From contig JAJCYL010000663.1 in NCBI GenBank assembly GCA_029262955.1, positions 1-5,864 on the forward strand: DNA of 5,864 nt, in the 5' to 3' direction. Source of the stretch: Cytophagales bacterium (GTDB taxonomy: Bacteria > Bacteroidota > Bacteroidia > Cytophagales > Cyclobacteriaceae). A program made the position numbers and the translations under genes. Below the pieces are notes generated by a model that saw nothing but the letters and a program-made list of their open reading frames with translations, made no database searches and was not told the DNA's origin. Position 1 is the first letter of the stretch. Every line of letters begins with the position of its first letter. Of this stretch, positions 1 through 5,749 are shown piece after piece.

Positions 1-144
1 ATTGAAAAGATTTCATAGGTCCGTTGATCAAAACATATTAAGAACAACCAATTTGAACATGACCCTAATCAGTTTCAGTACTGAGGTTGATCAGTGAATG
101 CTTGATAGGTTTAATACAATATAGAAAATAAATAAAATTAAGAT

Positions 145-330
145 ATGGATAAGCAATTCAACAAAGGAGATATAGTCGTATTAAAATCAGGTGGCCCTAA
201 CATGACTGTGGAGGGCTACGCCTGGCATGGCAATTACGAAAGCAACGACATCGTGCTATGCTATTGGTTCGATGGCAATCAGAGAAATGAGGGCACGTTC
301 AACCAAGAAACACTGAAGCATTCAAAGTAA
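145..330 (+). CDS. YodC-family (DUF2158) small protein
   Basis: This is a complete 61-residue small protein of the YodC/DUF2158 family, whose biochemical role is not established. The family signature is clear near the N-terminus: F5, G8-D9, then L13-K14-S15-G16-G17-P18 and M20-T21-V22, matching the usual F-x-x-G-D-x-V-x-L-K-S-G-G-P-x-M-T-V pattern. A second conserved block, C39-Y40-W41-F42, is followed by a hydrophilic tail typical of the family (C-Y-W-F-D-G-N then E-T-L). The length is normal for the family. There is no signal peptide or membrane segment, so the protein should be cytoplasmic. The ATG is preceded by an AT-rich leader with no Shine-Dalgarno motif. The gene lies 71 bases upstream of the SRPBCC/GyrI gene on the same strand, so co-transcription is possible but not shown. 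Fold knowledge suggests a small beta-barrel; any specific function would be a guess. Confidence 0.9.
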   Translation: MDKQFNKGDIVVLKSGGPNMTVEGYAWHGNYESNDIVLCYWFDGNQRNEGTFNQETLKHSK

Positions 331-401
331 GTCAAGCATTTTTTTATGTTTCAAGCGATTAAGGCAGCATTACTTAACCCCGTTAAAAGTTTACGAAGTG
401 A

Positions 402-1385
402 ATGGCCATTGAGAAATATCCGGTTTTGGTTAACTTCGATACAACCAAAACTATACATTTCATGCCAAAGATTAACCTCCAAAGATCGATTACGATCAAC
501 AAACCAGCAGATCAGATTTATACCAAACTAAATAACTTCCATTATTGGCAAGCCTGGTCCCCCTGGTTAATCATGGAACCAGAAGCTAAAGTTGATGTGG
601 CTGAGGATGGAAAGTCCTACTCATGGGAGGGACATCGTGTAGGCTCAGGGAATATGAAAGTGCTCCACGAGGACGAGAACAAATCCATTTCCTATGATCT
701 GAACTTTCTAACGCCCTGGAAATCAACCGCCAAAACTGAATTTGAACTGAAGAGCAACGGCGATAGCACGGAAGTGATCTGGATCATGGATAGCAGTTTG
801 CCTTTCTTCATGTTTTGGATGAAAAAGATGATGATTGCCTTTATTTCAATGGATTATGATCGTGGATTGGCTTTGTTGAAGGATTACGTTGAAGATGGAG
901 TTACTCACTCTAAGCTAGATTTCAAAGGTGAATCAAGCTATGACGGATGCAACTACATTGGCTATAGAAATAGTTGCCCGATCATGTCATTAGGTGAATC
1001 AATGAGCAATGACTTCACCAAATTAGAGCGTTATTTTGCTGATCATCAGGACAATGTCCAAGGCCCTCCAATGACTGTTTATCATAAGTGGGATATGGTA
1101 AAAGGTCAGGTGGACTATACTTCCGGTTTTCCGGTACACGAAAAGCCCAGCGATCTCCCACCCGATATTACCTCAGGGAGCGTTCCAGCTACTAAAGTCT
1201 ATTCATTGGTTCATACCGGACCTTATGCTCATCTTGGCAATGCCTGGAGTACACTCTATACCATGCAAAGGAACAAGGAATTTAAATTAAACAAGCAGGT
1301 TGACCCTTTCGAAGTTTATGTGAACAGCCCGAAAGAAGTATCTTCCAATGAATTAGTAACAGTGATCAACTTTCCGATTAAGTGA
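402..1385 (+). CDS. SRPBCC domain + GyrI-like effector-binding domain protein
   Basis: This is a cytoplasmic two-domain protein predicted to bind small hydrophobic ligands. Residues about 24-165 form an SRPBCC (START/polyketide cyclase-like) domain. It opens with R28-S29-I30-x-I-x-K-P, has the W49-x-x-W52-S53-P54-W55 motif, and ends in a long helix at about 138-165. Residues about 175-327 resemble the GyrI-like/AraC effector-binding fold, including the late H-T-G-P-Y motif followed by W and a Y-V-N-S-P strand. No helix-turn-helix is present, so this is not an AraC regulator itself. Many relatives have an N-terminal membrane helix, which is absent here. An in-frame TGA at 399-401 directly precedes the ATG at 402, so the frame cannot extend upstream. 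A second ATG at 462 (M21, reading M-P-K-I-N-L-Q-R-S) sits exactly at the domain border and is a likely alternative or true start, giving 307 residues. Neither start has a clear ribosome binding site. The longest frame is reported. Ligand and function are unknown. Confidence 0.88.
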   Translation: MAIEKYPVLVNFDTTKTIHFMPKINLQRSITINKPADQIYTKLNNFHYWQAWSPWLIMEPEAKVDVAEDGKSYSWEGHRVGSGNMKVLHEDENKSISYDLNFLTPWKSTAKTEFELKSNGDSTEVIWIMDSSLPFFMFWMKKMMIAFISMDYDRGLALLKDYVEDGVTHSKLDFKGESSYDGCNYIGYRNSCPIMSLGESMSNDFTKLERYFADHQDNVQGPPMTVYHKWDMVKGQVDYTSGFPVHEKPSDLPPDITSGSVPATKVYSLVHTGPYAHLGNAWSTLYTMQRNKEFKLNKQVDPFEVYVNSPKEVSSNELVTVINFPIK

Positions 1386-1396
1386 TAGCAGTAAAA

Positions 1397-1427
1397 GAGC
1401 AGATAGCCAGGCTCATCATAGCTGCTC
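1397..1427 (+). terminator. Possible weak terminator or hairpin after the SRPBCC/GyrI gene
   Basis: Perfect 6-base arms GAGCAG (1397-1402) and CTGCTC (1422-1427) lie 12 bases after the stop codon and enclose a 19-base loop containing AGCCAGGCT. The downstream sequence is AT-rich with a run of T at 1440-1444, about 12 bases away. The short stem, long loop and distance to the T run make intrinsic termination uncertain. The position directly after the gene is the main argument for it. Confidence 0.25.
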
Positions 1428-1432
1428 CAATT

Positions 1433-1491
1433 ATATGAATTTTTAGTTGAGACGTGTGAGTAATTACACTCATTCTGCCGAAAATTCATAT
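1433..1491. repeat. 11-base inverted repeat with nested dyad
   Basis: The arms ATATGAATTTT (1433-1443) and AAAATTCATAT (1481-1491) are perfect reverse complements separated by 37 bases. Inside the loop is a second perfect dyad, TGAGT (1457-1461) and ACTCA (1468-1472), with a 6-base spacer. The element lies between the SRPBCC/GyrI gene and the first exported-protein gene. It could be a transcript hairpin or a regulator site. It lacks the GC-rich stem and T tail of an intrinsic terminator. Confidence 0.5.
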
Positions 1492-1502
1492 CACTTAATC
1501 AA

Positions 1503-1520
1503 GTATTAGTAGCCTAATAC
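1503..1520. promoter_or_regulatory. Operator-like inverted repeat upstream of exported-protein gene
   Basis: GTATTAG (1503-1509) and CTAATAC (1514-1520) form a perfect 7-4-7 inverted repeat 62 bases before the ATG at 1583. The size and spacing suit either a dimeric regulator site or a small RNA hairpin. The right arm also pairs, with a one-base bulge, with GGGTTATTA at 1541-1549, so alternative foldings of a leader transcript are conceivable. The role is inferred from symmetry and position only. No Bacteroidota promoter consensus (TTTG and TAnnTTTG) could be placed with confidence nearby. Confidence 0.35.
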
Positions 1521-1554
1521 CCTTATTATCAAAGTTTTATGGGTTATTAAAAGT

Positions 1555-1566
1555 ATCTTATAAGAT
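1555..1566. promoter_or_regulatory. Perfect 12-base palindrome just upstream of the 1583 start
   Basis: ATCTTATAAGAT is a perfect palindrome ending 16 bases before the start codon of the first exported-protein gene. It could be a regulator half-site pair or lie at the transcription start. AT-rich palindromes of this length do arise by chance in such DNA, so functional confidence is low. Confidence 0.3.
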
Positions 1567-1582
1567 CACTAACAATAAAACC

Positions 1583-2311
1583 ATGAAAAATTTATTGAAC
1601 TTATTGAGCTGTTTAATATTGTCTACTTCTATGGCATTTGCTCAGGACTACACGATGTTCCTGACCATTGAATTAGATCCTATTCCTGGCAAGGCCGGAG
1701 CCCTCGAGAAAGGAGTAAAGGCCCACAATGCCAAGTTTCACAAAGATGGCAGTAACAAGGGCTACCTATGGAGTATTTTGAGTGGGCCCAGATCAGGCAA
1801 GTATGTATGGGGCCAGGGACCAATGACCTGGGGAGATATGGACACACCACTGACTGAAGAGCATGGTGCAGATTGGGATAAGAATGTTGGAGCGAATTGC
1901 AAAAACGTTTCTAACTATTCCTATTTTAAGAGAGATGATAAGCGAACCTATAATCCAGACAATCAAATTACAGCCAAGCAATTTGTAGCAAAAGTATTTA
2001 CCATTACCGGAAACAGAGAGGCCATACTTGATGCCTTAGGCGAAATTGCTGAAGTCTTCAGGGCTAAGAAATATCCACAGGCCCGAAGGGTTTACACCAG
2101 TGAATTAAATCTCAAAAGCCGACAGGAAGTTGCATTAATCTATCCTTTTAAAAGCTTCAAAATGTTTGAAACCTCCACAGGCTTACCCGCAGGGTTTACG
2201 AAAACTTTTGAAGAAATTAACGGGTTTGGTAGCTGGCAGCGATTGGTCGTAGGCCCCATTCAGGCCAATTCAGAGGGATTTTTTGATGAAATCAGAGTGC
2301 TGATAGAATAG
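1583..2311 (+). CDS. Exported protein, possible tandem dimeric alpha/beta-barrel (DABB-like) fold
   Basis: This is a 242-residue protein with a Sec signal peptide: K2 charge, a hydrophobic core at about residues 4-19, and likely cleavage after A18-F19-A20 before Q21. C10 does not sit in a proper lipobox, so a soluble periplasmic or secreted product is expected. I do not recognise a named family. The mature part seems to hold two alpha/beta repeats. The first (about 24-115) has a beta strand, P35-G36-K37, an amphipathic helix, then K59-G60-x-L-W63-S-I65-L66. The second (about 128-242) again runs strand, helix, strands, helix and final strand. This order is what antibiotic-monooxygenase-like or stress-response DABB domains show, but the match is by pattern only. 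The protein encoded 93 bases downstream shares the P-G-K and K-G-x-L...W-x-I-L pattern, which suggests a functional pair. A dyad-rich leader precedes the gene. No catalytic residues can be assigned, and enzymatic or binding function is unknown. Confidence 0.85.
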   Translation: MKNLLNLLSCLILSTSMAFAQDYTMFLTIELDPIPGKAGALEKGVKAHNAKFHKDGSNKGYLWSILSGPRSGKYVWGQGPMTWGDMDTPLTEEHGADWDKNVGANCKNVSNYSYFKRDDKRTYNPDNQITAKQFVAKVFTITGNREAILDALGEIAEVFRAKKYPQARRVYTSELNLKSRQEVALIYPFKSFKMFETSTGLPAGFTKTFEEINGFGSWQRLVVGPIQANSEGFFDEIRVLIE

Positions 2312-2404
2312 ACAGCCTGAGATAGTGAGTTTCAATTAATTATTTATTGCTATTTATAGACAAGTAGGGTTAGAGTATTAATTCAAATCATAAAATATAA
2401 GATT

Positions 2405-3193
2405 ATGAAAATGACCAAACATTATTTAACCAACTTGACAAAAGTCTTAGTTGTAGTCTTATTACTAACAGTGGTGCAAGCTTCGGCACAAATAAGTGTC
2501 TACCAGTACCGACGAGTTGATCCAGGTAAGATGCAAGAGGTTTTGAAACGAGAAACTACCTATTGGAGCAAAGTGGCGGAAAATGCCATGACTAAGGGAA
2601 ACCTGGAATTCTGGGCCATCCTAACCAGGGCAGGTGGAGTGAACAATGTGGACGAAAGGCCAAATCTATTATTCGTCAATACCTTTAAGGATATTGACAA
2701 TACTGATGGCATGTGGGATCCAAGTAAGGTTTTTCCAAATGTTAAAATGGAAGACATGGAAACATTTTCTATGAGTACAGTGGTCCACAATTTCCATGTA
2801 AAGCCACAGAGATTTGTTCAGGCAAGTAGTGCTGTGCCGGCCAGTGATTTTAAATATATTTCGTTAATCTATCACAGCTCAACTGCTCCTAATCAAACAA
2901 TTGCGCTTGAGCAGGAACATTGGGAGCCATTCATTAAGACATCGATGGATGCCGGTAAAACATCTCAAAAAGCCTGGGGAAATGCAACTATTTTGTCTCC
3001 TCGTGGTGGCGGTTTTAGCCCTACAACCATCTCATTTGACATCTATCCAAGTTTAAAAGAAGCACTAGATCCAACATGGTCGGATGATGTCAAATTTCCA
3101 GAAGAAGGATTGGCTAAAATCAATGAACTTGAAAGCGGACGAGGAGTATTTATTTGGAAAATTGAAATGGTGGTAAGCCCGCCTGAAAATTAA
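2405..3193 (+). CDS. Exported protein, possible DABB-like partner of the upstream gene
   Basis: This is a 262-residue protein with a Sec signal peptide: basic N-terminus (K2, K5, K13), hydrophobic core V14-V24, and likely cleavage after A26-S27-A28 before Q29. A second ATG at codon 3 is an equally possible start. The mature protein begins with a strand (V32-Y-Q-Y-R-R-V38), then D39-P40-G41-K42, a helix, and K64-G65-N-L-E-F-W70-A-I72-L73, followed by a further strand and acidic loops. A second half from about residue 147 (strand I-S-L-I-Y-H) ends with strand F-I-W-K-I-E-M-V-V. The layout resembles two ferredoxin-like domains in one chain and parallels the upstream exported protein. Overall identity looks low, so paralogy is inference. 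The 93-base gap between the two genes has no evident terminator, so an operon is plausible. A strong hairpin follows the stop codon after six bases. Function is unknown. Confidence 0.85.
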   Translation: MKMTKHYLTNLTKVLVVVLLLTVVQASAQISVYQYRRVDPGKMQEVLKRETTYWSKVAENAMTKGNLEFWAILTRAGGVNNVDERPNLLFVNTFKDIDNTDGMWDPSKVFPNVKMEDMETFSMSTVVHNFHVKPQRFVQASSAVPASDFKYISLIYHSSTAPNQTIALEQEHWEPFIKTSMDAGKTSQKAWGNATILSPRGGGFSPTTISFDIYPSLKEALDPTWSDDVKFPEEGLAKINELESGRGVFIWKIEMVVSPPEN

Positions 3194-3199
3194 ATCTAA

Positions 3200-3232
3200 A
3201 ACTTGCCAGACGCAGATCGCTTCTGGCAAGTT
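3200..3232. terminator. Bidirectional intrinsic terminator between convergent genes
   Basis: The arms AACTTGCCAGA (3200-3210) and TCTGGCAAGTT (3222-3232) form a perfect 11-base-pair stem with an 11-base loop. On the plus strand ATTTTTAA follows; on the minus strand the stem is followed by TTAGATTTAATTTT. It starts 6 bases after the plus-strand stop codon (3191-3193) and 4 bases beyond the minus-strand stop codon (3237-3239), so it can end both transcripts. Confidence 0.88.
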
Positions 3233-3236
3233 ATTT

Positions 3237-3743
3237 TTAATTGGACTTATTTAAATCCAAATCTATAAGTGCATCCTCGATAGAACCATCTCCAATAAAA
3301 TCATACTTTGCCCGTCCCTCAAGGATTAAGGAATTTCCCTTGCGTTGCATATCCCACGCAACAGTGTCGCCAGGATTATTATCAAACAGTACAGTTAGCA
3401 TTGAGTTCTCAATAAAAAAATCACCGGTGTAAATTAGGCCGGCGCCATCCGGCAGAAGTAGAGGCATTATGAAATCTCCATTTGGAGATATTATTAAAGT
3501 CCCTGCGCCACCCAAATCAATTAGATTAATTTCCTCCTGGGACGATTGATCATCAATTTGCTTGACTGTTGCTTGAGTTGCTTCCCACGTTCCAACAAGG
3601 TCATCAAGAATGTCCTTATCCAAAACATTGAGTCCACTAGAGGAATCATCCGAAGATGGTCCATTTGAATCGTCATCTGAGCAACCAGATAACCCCAGGG
3701 AAAGGATCAAAACTAATAGCACGTAGTATTTTAAAATTAACAT
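3237..3743 (-). CDS. Lipoprotein with lipocalin-like domain, possibly surface-exposed
   Basis: This is a 168-residue lipoprotein. The signal peptide has K5, a hydrophobic core at about residues 6-18, and a clear lipobox L18-S19-G20-C21 for signal peptidase II. C21 is followed by S22-D23-D24-D25, an acidic stretch like the lipoprotein export signal that sends Bacteroidota lipoproteins to the outer leaflet of the outer membrane. A Ser/Asp-rich linker reaches about residue 40. The remaining part starts with L49-V50-G51-T52-W53 and continues with regular beta strands (T-L-I-I-S-P-N-G-D-F; G-D-F-F-I; M-L-T-V-L-F; S-L-I-L-E-G), the layout of the small lipocalin-like domains common in this phylum. 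The G-x-W motif near the first strand supports this. Substrate or partner is unknown. The gene converges on the exported pair and shares a terminator with it. It lies 188 bases downstream of the SDR gene on the same strand, probably as its own unit. Confidence 0.88.
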   Translation of the reverse strand: MLILKYYVLLVLILSLGLSGCSDDDSNGPSSDDSSSGLNVLDKDILDDLVGTWEATQATVKQIDDQSSQEEINLIDLGGAGTLIISPNGDFIMPLLLPDGAGLIYTGDFFIENSMLTVLFDNNPGDTVAWDMQRKGNSLILEGRAKYDFIGDGSIEDALIDLDLNKSN

Positions 3744-3931
3744 CCTAATTATTTATATTGTTAGACAAAGAACTACAAAGAAACCTGTTTTTTGAACGGC
3801 CACTAGCAGGTTATAACAAATACCTTTTAAGAAAAGTTGGATTTTTAAAGTTTGAATTTAAACCGATGTAATCTTAAACGCCCTTGTTAATTTTTCAATG
3901 ATAAAACCCCGAGTTAATTAATTACCCGACA

Positions 3932-5083
3932 CTATCGACGATTTTTTTTCCAAGCCTCCAGTATTTCTTTTTCTCTTTGCCTGGAAATACCATGTTGTCT
4001 CGACCTTCTGTCTTTATCTCCTTCCTTGGATCTTGCTCTTTCCCACTCCAAATGCTCGATTGCGCTGATGGCCATCGGTCGAAAGGTTAAACCCACATCA
4101 ATAGCCGTTTCATTATTAACTCCCCTAAGGTTGTGCCCTGGAACCCACCCGGGTACATCCTGGTAAACCTGGATGCCCTGTTCTTCAAGGAAGTCTTCCG
4201 GTACCCAGGTGAAACTAATGTTAGACCCAACTGCACCCCATATGGCGTGGAACATCTGTTGCATAGACATTCTACTGGCCGGACCAACAGCATTATAGTA
4301 GCCCATCGTCTTGTTTTCACCCAACCTTACGATCCATTCAGTAACATCCCGTTGGTCAATAACCTGATAAGAGTGCTCCGGATTACCAGGTCCCATCATC
4401 TCTCCTCCTTCGGCAATTCTTTCCAGAAAATAACTCCATCGGTTGGTGGGATCACCGGGGCCCATAATGATACCAGGCCTTACTATGGTGTGACGATCTG
4501 GAAAGGCTTTTTTAATGATTTTTTCACTCAATGATTTAGTTAGTCCATATGGAGCCTTATCACCTTCTTTCCAATCAGCAGGTGGTTTAACTGTTTTAAA
4601 ATCCGGAGTTATGATGAAATCCCGAACCACTCTGTTTTTGAACTGATAGCTATCATAGGGCTCAAAGTCATATGCAGCAATCGAACTGATGAAAACATAA
4701 TGATCTACCGAATCTTTGAGCGTTTCCGTGCTCAGCTTAACCCATCTGTAATCCAACGCATTGTTATCCAATACCACATCCCATTTCCTTCCTTTAAGTG
4801 CACTCAGGTCATCGTTTCTGTCGCCTATCAGGTGTTCTACCCTCGGAGTTTCACTTTTTCGGCTACCTCTAGTGAATATGGCAACCTCATGGCCACGTTC
4901 GACAGCATACCTTACAGTATTAGGGCCAATGAAACCGGTGCCACCTAATATTAAAATTTTGAGCGGTGCCATTGATCTGACTTCCGGCTTGCTTTTACAT
5001 TTGGCTAATGTGGTAGACGCAAATGTGAGTCCTGCACCAACCATACCAGCAGAGCGGATAAAACCTCTTCTATTTGTTTTCAT
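3932..5083 (-). CDS. Tat-exported NAD(P)-dependent epimerase/dehydratase (extended SDR)
   Basis: This is a 383-residue Rossmann-fold oxidoreductase of the extended SDR type. The N-terminus carries a twin-arginine signal: N4-R5-R6-G7-F8-I9-R10, a weakly hydrophobic segment at 12-27 and a possible cleavage after L26-A27. The nucleotide-binding motif G47-G48-T49-G50-F51-I52-G53 follows the first strand. The active site has S133-S134 and Y179-x-x-x-K183, and an R-P-G-x-x-x-G-P motif lies beyond it. The C-terminal part holds substrate-binding segments and ends in a basic tail with G-I-S-x-x-R-E-K-E-I-L-E-A-W, as in related NAD-dependent epimerase/reductases. Tat use fits export of a folded, cofactor-loaded enzyme, as known for glucose-fructose oxidoreductase. 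M38 (M-A-P-L-K-I-L-I-L-G-G) would give a cytoplasmic form; the intact Tat motif argues for the longer one. An AGAGAA lies just before the ATG. The substrate, perhaps a sugar or aromatic, is not predictable here. Confidence 0.92.
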   Translation of the reverse strand: MKTNRRGFIRSAGMVGAGLTFASTTLAKCKSKPEVRSMAPLKILILGGTGFIGPNTVRYAVERGHEVAIFTRGSRKSETPRVEHLIGDRNDDLSALKGRKWDVVLDNNALDYRWVKLSTETLKDSVDHYVFISSIAAYDFEPYDSYQFKNRVVRDFIITPDFKTVKPPADWKEGDKAPYGLTKSLSEKIIKKAFPDRHTIVRPGIIMGPGDPTNRWSYFLERIAEGGEMMGPGNPEHSYQVIDQRDVTEWIVRLGENKTMGYYNAVGPASRMSMQQMFHAIWGAVGSNISFTWVPEDFLEEQGIQVYQDVPGWVPGHNLRGVNNETAIDVGLTFRPMAISAIEHLEWERARSKEGDKDRRSRQHGISRQREKEILEAWKKNRR

Positions 5084-5123
5084 TTCTCTATTTATCGATC
5101 CCTGTCAATATAGCACAAAGAAT

Positions 5124-5139
5124 TCTAAAATATTATAGA
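5124..5139. repeat. AT-rich near-palindrome upstream of the SDR gene
   Basis: TCTAAAATATTATAGA is symmetric at 14 of 16 positions, centred on AATATT. It lies about 40 bases upstream of the SDR start on the minus strand, where an operator or promoter would be expected. It may well be chance in AT-rich DNA. Confidence 0.2.
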
Positions 5140-5214
5140 GATCAAAAGCTAATTAAGGCTGATCAAATCAATGGAAATTGAATGTATCCTCTAAAAAAGA
5201 TGTGTCATTAGACC

Positions 5215-5239
5215 TAACTACGTAAATTATGAGTAGTTA
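5215..5239 (-). terminator. Possible weak hairpin overlapping the stop of the NTF2-like gene
   Basis: TAACTAC (5215-5221) and GTAGTTA (5233-5239) form a perfect 7-base stem with an 11-base loop, overlapping the TAA stop codon of the minus-strand gene ending at 5237. The stem is AT-rich and the next T run on the minus strand (about 5193-5198) lies some 16 bases away. If it terminates at all it is weak, so read-through into the SDR gene is possible. Confidence 0.25.
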
Positions 5240-5749
5240 TGGCTGATTATTTGGATCGTCTAATACTGATCGGTGGGTGTGGGAAATCTTCCATTCACCG
5301 TCAACTTTTACAATTACTTGTGTCATCACAACTGGTGGAGGTGACTCAAATAAATTTGCTTTATCCGCAGGTAAATCGGTAGGCAAAACAGCGGTTCTGT
5401 ACCAATAGAAACTCGCCACCGCCACGCTTCCATCGCCATAAAATCTGATCAATCGATCTCTGGCATCAGTAAACCACCAGACGTCAGGAATTGCCTTCTT
5501 GTTAACATCTATTATGACTTGTTGCAATTGCATGTTTTTATCCTGATCAGTGATTCGACCGGCACCACCAATATAAACGCGATCCGGCATCATCAACTCA
5601 GCCTGAGAAGTCATATTCCCGTCATCTTCAGCGGCTGCATACTTATTTATTAATTCATTGATGGCCATTCTATCGGCCTCTTGAGACATAGAAAACTGAG
5701 AGCTCCCACAAATAATGAGGGCTGTGGATAAAAGGGCAAATGATTTCAT
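5237..5749 (-). CDS. Exported NTF2-like (SnoaL/DUF4440-type) protein
   Basis: This is a 170-residue exported protein. The signal peptide has K2, a hydrophobic core at about residues 4-14, and likely cleavage after S20-M21-S22 before Q23; C14 is not in a lipobox. The mature domain (about 24-163) shows the NTF2-like layout. It begins with a helix, A25-D-R-M-A-I-N-E-L-I-N-K-Y-A-A-A-E-D-D-G, then P-D-R-V-Y-I. The C-terminal strands end in the characteristic D150-G151-E152-W153-K154-I155-S156-H157-T158-H159, equivalent to the W-K-I-x-H-x-H pattern of SnoaL-like and DUF4440 proteins. Full length is normal. Such proteins are either enzymes (isomerase, dehydratase or cyclase) or plain ligand binders, and the family alone does not decide. 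The gene lies 153 bases upstream of the Tat-SDR gene on the same strand, with only a weak hairpin between them, so joint transcription and a shared envelope substrate are possible. Confidence 0.88.
   Translation of the reverse strand: MKSFALLSTALIICGSSQFSMSQEADRMAINELINKYAAAEDDGNMTSQAELMMPDRVYIGGAGRITDQDKNMQLQQVIIDVNKKAIPDVWWFTDARDRLIRFYGDGSVAVASFYWYRTAVLPTDLPADKANLFESPPPVVMTQVIVKVDGEWKISHTHRSVLDDPNNQP

Noticed and set aside
2..94. Open plus-strand frame at the left edge that could be the end of an upstream gene
   Set aside because: About 30 codons open to TGA at 92-94 is within chance, and the translation is not protein-like in any recognisable way. The first 144 bases otherwise show only a 10-base palindrome TCAGTACTGA (75-84) and two copies of TTGATCA (24-30, 87-93).
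374..386. Small inverted repeat TTAAC-CCC-GTTAA upstream of the SRPBCC/GyrI gene
   Set aside because: A five-base AT-rich stem is too short to call as a terminator or operator.
346..531. 61-codon plus-strand frame overlapping the start of the SRPBCC/GyrI gene
   Set aside because: Most of it overlaps a well-supported gene in another frame. The translation has no domain or hydrophobic anchor, so it does not look like a lost N-terminus joined by frameshift.
1583..1615. C10 in the first exported protein as a lipidation site
   Set aside because: The residues L-L-S before C10 fit a lipobox poorly and the hydrophobic core before it is too short. The A-F-A site after residue 20 is a better cleavage site.
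3785..3815. AACCTG/CAGGTT inverted repeat upstream of the lipoprotein gene
   Set aside because: Six-base arms 19 bases apart are weak, and no promoter consensus could be placed to give it a role.
4133..4534. 133-codon plus-strand frame antisense to the SDR gene
   Set aside because: It is a shadow of the SDR gene, whose motifs are intact. The antisense translation shows no family features.
4761..5138. 125-codon plus-strand frame antisense to the SDR N-terminal region
   Set aside because: It lies opposite the Tat signal and Rossmann motif of the real gene and looks like a chance frame.
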